NCBI GenBank assembly: GCA_002167265.1
Contig: NHDJ01000008.1
Span: forward strand, 1 to 11,948
Direction: 5' to 3'
DNA length: 11,948 nt
Origin: Verrucomicrobia bacterium TMED56
Lineage (GTDB): Bacteria > Verrucomicrobiota > Verrucomicrobiia > Opitutales > Seribacteraceae
The position numbers were made by a program, and so were the translations under genes. Under the pieces are notes generated by a model. It did no database searches and had not been told where the DNA came from. It saw only the letters and a list, made by a program, of their open reading frames with translations. Of the stretch, positions 6,826 to 11,948 are shown piece by piece. Within the stretch, counting starts at the first letter, position 1, and each line of letters begins with the position of its first letter.

Positions 6826-7581
6826 TTATTGGGGAAAGAGCAAATCAATTTCTTTACGTTCTAGTTCTTTAAAACTGCCAAGTGGAATTTTGTGAAGTTG
6901 TAAGCCTCCAATAGAAACACGGCGAAGCTTCTTTATTTGATACCTAAAGTGCCCAAAAACTCTTCGGATTTCACGCTTTTTCCCGTGACCAAGTATTACC
7001 TCGAACCTAGTTTCTCCAATGGGCGATTTTGATTTAGAACGGAGTTCATCTATGCTTAGAAATTCTCCCTCATCTTCGATACCTTTTAACATAAGTGGTA
7101 TATGTTCTTTTAGAAGGGGTTGTTTGATTTCAATCTGGTATCTTTTTCGAATTTGTTGAGAAGGATGGGTTAATTTATGGGTTAGTTTTCCATCGTTTGT
7201 AACAATGACTAAACCTTCACTTTCCACATCCAATCTGCCAGCACAAAAAAGTCGATGCCCCTGATACTTTTTGGGAATTAATTCAAATATTAATCGATCA
7301 GCAAACTCGTCTTGGTTGCTGCATGTGTAGCCTTTGGGTTTATTGACAGCCAGTGCGATCCACTGGATTGGCTGTTTAGATATGACTTTACCATTTGCGC
7401 GAATCTCATCAGCAACGGGGTCAATTCTCATTCCAAGGGATGCTTTTTTACCATTAACAAAAACTTTACCTTCCTTTATCCAGACCTCACCGGTTCTTCT
7501 CGAGCACAGTCCAGCATCAGCGATAAATTTTTGAAGTTTTGGGTTGATGGAGGCTTCTTTGAAATCTAATTTTTTTTTCAC
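6826..7581 (-). CDS. rRNA pseudouridine synthase, RsuA/RluB/RluE/RluF family
   Basis: 251 residues. It isomerises a uridine in ribosomal RNA to pseudouridine; by domain layout it is closest to RluB (23S rRNA), but the exact target cannot be read from sequence. The N-terminal S4 RNA-binding domain spans about 14-60 (LQKFIADAGLCSRR, then VFVNGK). The catalytic domain begins with ALAVNKPKGYTCS (76-88) and contains GRLDVESEGL (115-124) with the nucleophile Asp118, followed by TNDG (128-131). It ends with the family's FEVILGHGKKREIRRVFG region (about 193-210). The start is GTG at 7581: an in-frame stop lies just upstream and no other ATG, GTG or TTG occurs before the S4 domain. Codons 2-4 are AAA AAA AAA, a nine-A run directly after the start. 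It heads the minus-strand gene run and diverges from fabG. Confidence 0.9.
   Translation of the reverse strand: MKKKLDFKEASINPKLQKFIADAGLCSRRTGEVWIKEGKVFVNGKKASLGMRIDPVADEIRANGKVISKQPIQWIALAVNKPKGYTCSNQDEFADRLIFELIPKKYQGHRLFCAGRLDVESEGLVIVTNDGKLTHKLTHPSQQIRKRYQIEIKQPLLKEHIPLMLKGIEDEGEFLSIDELRSKSKSPIGETRFEVILGHGKKREIRRVFGHFRYQIKKLRRVSIGGLQLHKIPLGSFKELERKEIDLLFPQ
7570..7578 (-). repeat. Nine-base A homopolymer directly after the pseudouridine synthase start codon
   Basis: Nine T on the plus strand encode Lys2-Lys3-Lys4. The run touches the GTG start, so one slipped base would shift the whole reading frame. The frame is intact here. Confidence 0.6.
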
Positions 7582-7610
7582 TCGTCTTGATATTTAAACT
7601 TGTGTGTTGC

Positions 7611-7639
7611 TTTAAGTCTAGGAATTTAGCATTTGTCAA
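7611..7639 (-). promoter_or_regulatory. Possible promoter of the rluB-type/folD/proC/hldD gene run
   Basis: On the minus strand a perfect TTGACA (-35; plus-strand 7634-7639) is followed after 17 bases by CTTAAA (7611-7616), a poor -10 with three of six consensus matches. A transcript would start about 25 bases before the GTG at 7581. The perfect -35 and correct spacing support it; the weak -10 does not. Confidence 0.3.
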
Positions 7640-7681
7640 TTGTAGAGCTTTTGTATCTTGCATGAGTAAAGCGAATTTTTA

Positions 7682-8431
7682 ATGAGCGAAGAAAATACCA
7701 AACAAAAAACAGCCGTTGTAACAGGAGCAGGTCGGGGAATCGGGAAGGCGATTGCTGAAGCTCTTGCGAGGGATGGCATGCAGGTTTATTGTGTCAGCAA
7801 ATCTGAATCTTCTTGCGGTTCTGCTGCTCAATCGATTTGCGAGTCTGGTGGCAACGCACATTCATTGCCTGTGGATGTCTCTTCTGGAGAACAAATTCGA
7901 ACCGCCTGCGAAAAACTTTTAACTGAAAATGAGTGCATTGATGTGCTTGTAAACAACGCTGGCATTACACATGATAATCTACTTTTTAGAATGGAAGAAG
8001 ATGATTGGAATAATGTTTTGAATACCAATTTATCCAGTTGCTTTCATTGGATCAAATCATTGGGGCGACCAATGACTAGAAAGCGTTGGGGCAGGATTGT
8101 TAATGTGTCTTCTGTAGTTGGGATATCTGGAAATGCGGGGCAGGCAAACTATTCAGCAGCCAAGGCCGGAATGATTGGGTTGACAAAAAGTTTAGCTCGC
8201 GAATTTGCGGCTCGCTCAGTGACTGTTAATGCAGTGGCTCCTGGTTTTATCGAAACCGACATGACTTCTGGCTTGGATGAACGAGTTAAAGAAGTTGCAC
8301 TTTCGCAAATTCCTCTCAAGCGTTTTGGTCAAGTGGAAGATATCGCAGAGATGACATCTTTTCTTTGTTCTGAAAAAGCGTCTTATGTTACCGGACAAGT
8401 TTTTACTGTTGACGGAGGCATGGTGATGTGA
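7682..8431 (+). CDS. fabG: 3-oxoacyl-[acyl-carrier-protein] reductase
   Basis: 249 residues, classical short-chain dehydrogenase. It reduces 3-ketoacyl-ACP to (R)-3-hydroxyacyl-ACP with NADPH in each round of type II fatty-acid synthesis. The cofactor loop TGAGRGIG (14-21), NNAG (91-94), the catalytic Ser144 in NVSSVVG, Tyr157 and Lys161 in the YSAAK motif, and the C-terminal VTGQVFTVDGG are all present. Many SDRs share these motifs, but the ISGNAGQANYSAAKAG region and the position directly before acpP and fabF make FabG the clear choice. The ATG at 7682 is the only start that gives the usual short N-terminus; no Shine-Dalgarno precedes it. acpP follows after 37 bp. The upstream 100 bp intergenic region is shared with the divergent pseudouridine synthase gene. 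fabD and fabH, often next to fabG, are absent here. Confidence 0.95.
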   Translation: MSEENTKQKTAVVTGAGRGIGKAIAEALARDGMQVYCVSKSESSCGSAAQSICESGGNAHSLPVDVSSGEQIRTACEKLLTENECIDVLVNNAGITHDNLLFRMEEDDWNNVLNTNLSSCFHWIKSLGRPMTRKRWGRIVNVSSVVGISGNAGQANYSAAKAGMIGLTKSLAREFAARSVTVNAVAPGFIETDMTSGLDERVKEVALSQIPLKRFGQVEDIAEMTSFLCSEKASYVTGQVFTVDGGMVM

Positions 8432-8468
8432 ACAAGAAGAATTTATCAATTAACCAAACTTAAATACT

Positions 8469-8711
8469 ATGTCTGAAAACAACGCCGATCGCGTAAAAAA
8501 AATAATTGTTAGTCAACTTAATGTCAGCGAAGAGCAGGTAACGCCTGAAGCTAGCTTCATCGATGACTTGGGAGCTGACTCGCTTGATCAAGTAGAACTT
8601 GTTATGGCACTTGAGGAAGAGTTTAATACAGAGATTCCCGAAGAAGAAGCTGAGAAGCTTCAAACTGTCGGCTCTGTTATCGAATATGTTCAAAAGAACC
8701 TTTCTTCATAA
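8469..8711 (+). CDS. acpP: Acyl carrier protein
   Basis: 80 residues, acidic, four-helix ACP. It carries growing acyl chains on a 4'-phosphopantetheine arm attached to Ser38 within the invariant GADSLD motif (35-40), preceded by FIDDL. Helix II, the main partner-binding surface, follows with LVMALEEEF. The sequence is close to canonical AcpP along its whole length, with the acidic [10 protein letters not shown] segment and a final helix ending in Ser-Ser. It lies between fabG (37 bp upstream) and fabF (58 bp downstream), its two enzymatic partners. The region before the ATG at 8469 is AT-rich with no Shine-Dalgarno, which is striking for a gene normally expressed at high level. It contains a run of eight A at 8495-8502. 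Confidence 0.97.
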   Translation: MSENNADRVKKIIVSQLNVSEEQVTPEASFIDDLGADSLDQVELVMALEEEFNTEIPEEEAEKLQTVGSVIEYVQKNLSS

Positions 8712-8769
8712 TTTTTTATTTTGTCTAGTGGATGGGAATGCACTGGTTGAGATAAAGTACTGAGATCTG

Positions 8770-10008
8770 ATGAACCAAGTAGTTGTCACGGGAATGGGAG
8801 TGTTGACATCGGTTGGCACTGGAGTGGATAATTATTGGAATGGGCTGACTTCTGGCAAATCTGGGATCACCGCAGTCAATCGCTTTGATTCTTCGGATAT
8901 AGCAAGTAAGGTTGCCTCTGAAATTAACGATTTCAATCCTGAGGATTATATGGATCCCAAAGAGGCACGCAGAAATGACCGCTACGCTCAGCTTGCTCTT
9001 GCTGCTTCTCATCATGCATTGAAAGATGCTGGGCTTTCGAGGGATGATATTGTCCCAAACCGCACTGGAGTGATTGTTGGATCGGGTATCGGTGGTATGG
9101 AAACCATTGAAAAGCAAATGACTACTCTTATTGAGCGTGGTCCACGGAGAGTCTCACCTTTTATGATCCCCTCCCTAATTGCAAACATCGCAGGAGGCAT
9201 TATTGCGATTGATATTGGTGCTAATGGGCCAAATTTCTCCCCAGTTAGTGCCTGTGCATCTGGCTCTCATGCAATTGGCGAAGCATTTGAAATGATTCGG
9301 CGTGGAGTCGCTGATATGATTTTTGCTGGAGGTAGTGAAGCCGCAGTAACTAGAATTGGCTTTGCTGGATTTTCCTCTATGAAAGCGATGAGTACCAAAT
9401 TTAATGACGATCCCAGTCGTGCATCAAGACCTTTCGATCGCAACCGGGACGGTTTTGTAATGGGGGAGGGTGCAGGTGTTCTTGTTTTGGAAACCCTTGA
9501 AAGTGCCAAAAAAAGGGGAGCTCGCATTTACGCTGAAATTATTGGTTATTCTGCAACTTGCGATGCATACCATGTTACGACTCCGGATGGAGAGAGTAAG
9601 GCACTTACAAATTGTATGAACTTAGCTATTGAGCAGGCTCAAATCAGTCATGATAGTGTTAAATATGTCAATGCTCATGGAACTTCAACTCCGTACAATG
9701 ATCGATCAGAAACGATAGCCCTGAAAAATGTATTTGGAGAACATGCTAGGAATGGGCTTATGATCAGTTCAACCAAGTCAATGACAGGACATTTGTTGGG
9801 TGCTGCCGGTGCGATCGAGGCAGCTGCAGTTTGTAAATCGATTCAGGGAAATGTAGTTCCTCCAACGATCAACTATGATGACCCAGACCCGGATTGTGAC
9901 TTGGACTACATACCTAATGAATCAAGAGACACTAGGGTTCAGGTTGCGATGAGTAATAACTCAGGTTTTGGCGGTCATAATGCGTCTCTGGTCTTTCGCA
10001 ATCTTTAA
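8770..10008 (+). CDS. fabF: 3-oxoacyl-[acyl-carrier-protein] synthase II
   Basis: 412 residues, full length for FabF/KAS II. It condenses malonyl-ACP with acyl-ACP to lengthen fatty acids. The thiolase-fold catalytic triad is intact: Cys162 in VSACASG, His303 in NAHGTSTP and His341 in KSMTGHLLGAAGA, with the conserved Lys336 just before. PFDRNRDGFVMGEGAG (221-236) and the C-terminal SNNSGFGGHNAS (395-406) are also typical. The Cys-His-His triad separates it from FabH (Cys-His-Asn); FabB is a close relative, but the 412-residue length and direct linkage to acpP favour FabF. The ATG at 8770 begins the first beta-strand (NQVVVTGMG) as in other family members; only a partial GAG lies 5 bases upstream. 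It is the last gene of the fab unit; 69 bp later comes tRNA-Arg on the same strand. No terminator was recognised between them. Confidence 0.96.
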   Translation: MNQVVVTGMGVLTSVGTGVDNYWNGLTSGKSGITAVNRFDSSDIASKVASEINDFNPEDYMDPKEARRNDRYAQLALAASHHALKDAGLSRDDIVPNRTGVIVGSGIGGMETIEKQMTTLIERGPRRVSPFMIPSLIANIAGGIIAIDIGANGPNFSPVSACASGSHAIGEAFEMIRRGVADMIFAGGSEAAVTRIGFAGFSSMKAMSTKFNDDPSRASRPFDRNRDGFVMGEGAGVLVLETLESAKKRGARIYAEIIGYSATCDAYHVTTPDGESKALTNCMNLAIEQAQISHDSVKYVNAHGTSTPYNDRSETIALKNVFGEHARNGLMISSTKSMTGHLLGAAGAIEAAAVCKSIQGNVVPPTINYDDPDPDCDLDYIPNESRDTRVQVAMSNNSGFGGHNASLVFRNL

Positions 10009-10077
10009 TTTTATATCACACGCTGTTGATTGTGCTTGCGAGAAATTAATCTTAAATTATTCTAAAACATTTAGTGT

Positions 10078-10154
10078 GCACCCGTAGCTCAATTGGATAG
10101 AGTGCCTGGCTACGGACCAGGAGGTTGGGGGTTCGACTCCCTCCGGGTGTGCCA
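10078..10154 (+). tRNA. tRNA-Arg (anticodon ACG)
   Basis: A 77-base cloverleaf with encoded CCA. The acceptor stem is GCACCCG with CGGGTGT. The D arm is GCTC/GAGT, the anticodon stem CCTGG/CCAGG with loop CTACGGA (anticodon ACG, expected to be edited to ICG by TadA to read CGU, CGC and CGA), the variable loop AGGTT, and the T arm GGGGG-TTCGACT-CCCTC. The discriminator is G73. The first acceptor pair is G1-U72, a wobble where most bacterial tRNA-Arg(ACG) have G-C. T50-64 is also a G-U pair. Confidence 0.96.
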
Positions 10155-10261
10155 CTTTCAGTAACACTGACTTATCTTATAAATCTCCAGCAGCTTTTTG
10201 AAGTACAAGGTGATGAATTTACCTCGTTATTATTAGAAGTGAGGGAGTTGTCAGTGATTTA
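10155..10261. other. Short convergent gap between tRNA-Arg and the 450-residue membrane protein gene
   Basis: These 107 bases hold no supported gene. A 5-bp perfect inverted repeat (TCAGT-AAC-ACTGA, 10158-10170) follows the tRNA immediately but lacks a T-tract. CACTGAC near 10166 is repeated inverted as GTCAGTG near 10250. Neither is convincing as a terminator. No integrase or duplicated tRNA 3' end is seen. Confidence 0.4.
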
Positions 10262-11614
10262 TTATTCCTTCTTTTCTTCCTTATCTGATTTTTCGCCGTC
10301 ACTCTTTGGTTCAGGTTTTTCCTCTTCTTTTTCTTCAGTTCCAGAATTGATAGAATCGTCTGTATCCTTTTTTGAATCATCCTGATCCTTAGAAGAGGAG
10401 AAATTAGAATCTTTGGAAGATGCGGTTGTCTTATTTGGTTCTTCCTTTTTGTTTTCCGTAGGTTCTTCCTTACTTCGATAATCCATTTCTTTTTTTGTAG
10501 CTGGCTCTATCTTTTTTTCATCATTCTCTACACTTTTCGTCAAAGGTTTAGAAGGTTCGTCCTTATTTGCTGATTTCTTGGTTTTTGACTCCTTTGAATC
10601 AGAGTCTGATTTCTTGTCATCGCCTTTTGTAGACTCCTTGGACGATTTTTCATCGTCTTCATCTTCATGTTCGTCATCCTTGTCCGACTTTTTGTCGTCC
10701 GCCTCTTCATTTTTAATTTTTACTTTATCGAGAACTTTTTTCTTTTTGTCTGCTTCCACTTTGGATTGGGCAGCCATTTCTTTTCGGGCAGAAATAAACG
10801 ACTGAACACATATAATAACAAACACCAAAAGAAGCCCAGCGGATGAAAGCATTACAATGGATTTCAAAGAAGATGCGTGAATGATTCCATAAGGTTCTCC
10901 TTTCAGAAAGTTCATTTCTCCCCATGCTTTTGGCAAAAGATTGAATCCTATCATAATGAAGCATATTAATGCGACTGAAACGGCAAGATGCATAATGTGT
11001 TTTTTAGAGTTGGGCTTTTTCTCAGCAACTTGTACAAGCAATATCAGAAGAATTCCTATGATACCTGGGATGAAAGCAGTCCAACTTTTATCAAATGTCA
11101 GGGAGTCTCCTGGGTTAAGAGCAATTTTAGAATCAATGTTTTGCCAATTATTCGAAGATAAACTTACTGGAGACGAGTTTCCTGTTAAATTTTTGTATAC
11201 AAATCGAATGACAGAACGGTTGGTGTCAGTGGATTTTAGATCTCCAAGTTCACCAGTTTGTGCATGGGTTGCAAGGGCAGTTTGCGTGTCGTATTTGGAT
11301 GATGCATGCCAAAAGGATGTTTTGTCATAAGCGGTGGAACCGTGTTCAATAGCAAAATTTGCTTGTGACCTGTCTTTGGCGTGATTTTGGTTCAACAAGT
11401 GAACCACCCAAAAGGCATATTCACCAGCTGATTTGCTTGAAGGGTATCCAATTTCTAAAGGAATAGTCTGATTCCCATCTGAAAGAATAAACTCGGCATC
11501 ATCTGCCAATGGACCATTCAGCTTGATGGACAAGCCTAAATCTTGAAGTAAATAACTTGCCAGACCCGTAATAATGAGAAGTCCGCCAATGATAAAAGTT
11601 GGAATCTTTAGCAT
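10262..11614 (-). CDS. Four-TM membrane protein with extended charged C-terminal tail
   Basis: 450 residues, not recognised. TM1 is at about 5-24, then an extracytoplasmic domain (25-178) with Trp/Tyr-rich strands (YAFWVVHLL at 66-74, RFVYKNLTG at 137-145) and a Gly-Asp-Ser-Leu-Thr strand before TM2 (179-197). A short Lys-rich loop leads to TM3 (207-228), and TM4 is at about 250-273. The positive-inside rule places the N-terminus, the 198-206 loop and the tail in the cytoplasm. Residues 275-450 are almost only Lys, Glu, Asp, Ser, Thr, Asn and Pro (for example DKDDEHEDEDDEKSSKES), surely disordered. The start is the ATG at 11614, the only Met that keeps TM1. A strong AAGGAG abuts this ATG with no spacer, which is unusual. 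The gene converges on tRNA-Arg and diverges from clpS across 106 bp. There is no signal-peptidase site or known motif; function unknown. Confidence 0.75.
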   Translation of the reverse strand: MLKIPTFIIGGLLIITGLASYLLQDLGLSIKLNGPLADDAEFILSDGNQTIPLEIGYPSSKSAGEYAFWVVHLLNQNHAKDRSQANFAIEHGSTAYDKTSFWHASSKYDTQTALATHAQTGELGDLKSTDTNRSVIRFVYKNLTGNSSPVSLSSNNWQNIDSKIALNPGDSLTFDKSWTAFIPGIIGILLILLVQVAEKKPNSKKHIMHLAVSVALICFIMIGFNLLPKAWGEMNFLKGEPYGIIHASSLKSIVMLSSAGLLLVFVIICVQSFISARKEMAAQSKVEADKKKKVLDKVKIKNEEADDKKSDKDDEHEDEDDEKSSKESTKGDDKKSDSDSKESKTKKSANKDEPSKPLTKSVENDEKKIEPATKKEMDYRSKEEPTENKKEEPNKTTASSKDSNFSSSKDQDDSKKDTDDSINSGTEEKEEEKPEPKSDGEKSDKEEKKE

Positions 11615-11620
11615 CTCCTT
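11615..11620 (-). promoter_or_regulatory. Shine-Dalgarno-like AAGGAG abutting the ATG at 11614
   Basis: On the minus strand the sequence reads TTTTTTAAGGAGATG. The purine core is a perfect anti-SD match but has no spacer before ATG, whereas 5-9 bases are usual. The next in-frame codon at normal spacing is ATT (codon 4). Confidence 0.45.
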
Positions 11621-11720
11621 AAAAAATTATTTATTCTGCAATCACGCAAGCTTCTAAAACATAATTTTTCTTTGTTCTTTTAATATGGAGATTACCGCTG
11701 AATTTATGTATTAAATATGA

Positions 11721-11948
11721 ATGCCTGACCAAGTTTCTCCAACGATAATTGAAGATACAGATATTGAAACTCAGCTTACGCAAGCGTGGAAAGTCGTTGT
11801 TCTCAATGACCCGGTAAATTTAATGAATTATGTGGTTATGGTTTTTCGCAAAGTTTTCGGTTTTGCGGAGCAGAAGGCAATTAAGCATATGAAAGAGGTG
11901 CATGAACTGGGTAAGTCGATATTGTGGGTAGGGGAGCGTGAACAGGCG
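11721..11948 (+). CDS. clpS: ATP-dependent Clp protease adaptor ClpS (5' part, truncated by window end)
   Basis: 76 codons are open from the ATG at 11721 to the last base of the window; the 3' end lies beyond it. ClpS binds N-degron substrates and hands them to ClpAP (or ClpCP) for degradation in the cytoplasm. After a 22-residue variable extension comes WKVVVLNDPVNLMNYVV (23-39), then VFRKVFGF (41-48) and HMKEVHELGKSILWVGEREQA (56-76). Key specificity residues align with E. coli ClpS: Asn29 and Asp30 (Asn34, Asp35), Met35 (Met40) and His61 (His66). The second acidic residue of the E. coli loop (Asp36) is Pro31 here, the Asn-Asp-Pro form also known from actinobacterial ClpS. An upstream ATG at 11717 gives only three codons. 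No Shine-Dalgarno is seen. No clpA or clpC is in view. Confidence 0.92.
   Translation, partial: MPDQVSPTIIEDTDIETQLTQAWKVVVLNDPVNLMNYVVMVFRKVFGFAEQKAIKHMKEVHELGKSILWVGEREQA

Noticed and set aside
7633..7661. Plus-strand promoter TTGTCA ... TATCTT for fabG
   Set aside because: The spacing is only about 15 bases and it overlaps the better minus-strand TTGACA; not strong enough to list.
10158..10170. Hairpin TCAGT-AAC-ACTGA after tRNA-Arg as an intrinsic terminator
   Set aside because: Only 5 bp, AT-containing and without a T-tract; too weak to support termination.
10078..10261. tRNA-Arg as an integration site for a mobile element
   Set aside because: No integrase, no repeated tRNA 3' end and no change in gene character downstream.
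10125..10385. 86-codon plus-strand frame starting inside tRNA-Arg
   Set aside because: It begins in the tRNA T arm and its second half is the antisense of the charged tail; the Ser/Phe-rich peptide is the mirror of Lys/Glu codons.
10578..10805. 75-codon plus-strand Ser/Phe/Leu-rich frame
   Set aside because: Antisense of the low-complexity charged tail of the 450-residue protein, with no start signal of its own.
11685..11714. Nine-codon leader ORF upstream of clpS
   Set aside because: Short, no Shine-Dalgarno and no regulatory codon bias or hairpin; likely chance in AT-rich sequence.

Overview
This is a roughly 12 kb, AT-rich (about 40% GC by eye), gene-dense stretch of bacterial chromosome made mostly of housekeeping genes. 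I infer a Gram-negative bacterium: there is an LPS-heptose gene (hldD), a lipobox protein and several secreted or inner-membrane proteins. The mix of a Thermotoga-type DAHP synthase, a sulfatase-modifying-factor (SUMF1/FGE) family protein, a ClpS with an Asn-Asp-Pro N-degron loop and few Shine-Dalgarno sequences would fit Verrucomicrobiota (Opitutae-like). That placement is a guess from protein style, not a search result. No phage, transposon, CRISPR or integrase signal was seen.

Layout. (1) Positions 17-1706, minus strand: a secreted FGE-family protein followed 7 bp later by a MORN-repeat lipoprotein, a probable two-gene unit acting at the cell envelope. (2) 1810-2847, plus strand: DAHP synthase, the entry step of aromatic amino acid synthesis, diverging from pair 1. 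(3) 2844-7581, minus strand: a tightly packed six-gene run read in the order rluB-type pseudouridine synthase, secreted hypothetical protein, folD, RDD membrane protein, proC, hldD. The last four genes overlap one another by 4, 11 and 8 bp, and hldD ends in a stop shared with the convergent DAHP synthase gene (TTAA, 2844-2847). (4) 7682-10008, plus strand: fabG-acpP-fabF, a core fatty-acid elongation cluster diverging from region 3. (5) 10078-10154: tRNA-Arg(ACG). (6) 10262-11614, minus strand: an unrecognised four-TM protein with a very long charged cytoplasmic tail. (7) 11721 to the window end, plus strand: clpS, cut off by the edge.

How the genes fit together: fabG, acpP and fabF act in the same cycle (3-ketoacyl-ACP reduction, acyl carriage and condensation). 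The region 3 genes serve unrelated pathways (rRNA modification, one-carbon folate, proline, LPS heptose) and look co-transcribed rather than functionally coupled. The least explained parts are the FGE/MORN pair, the secreted 203-residue protein and the 450-residue membrane protein. I found no convincing new multi-gene system; most of the window is ordinary core genome.
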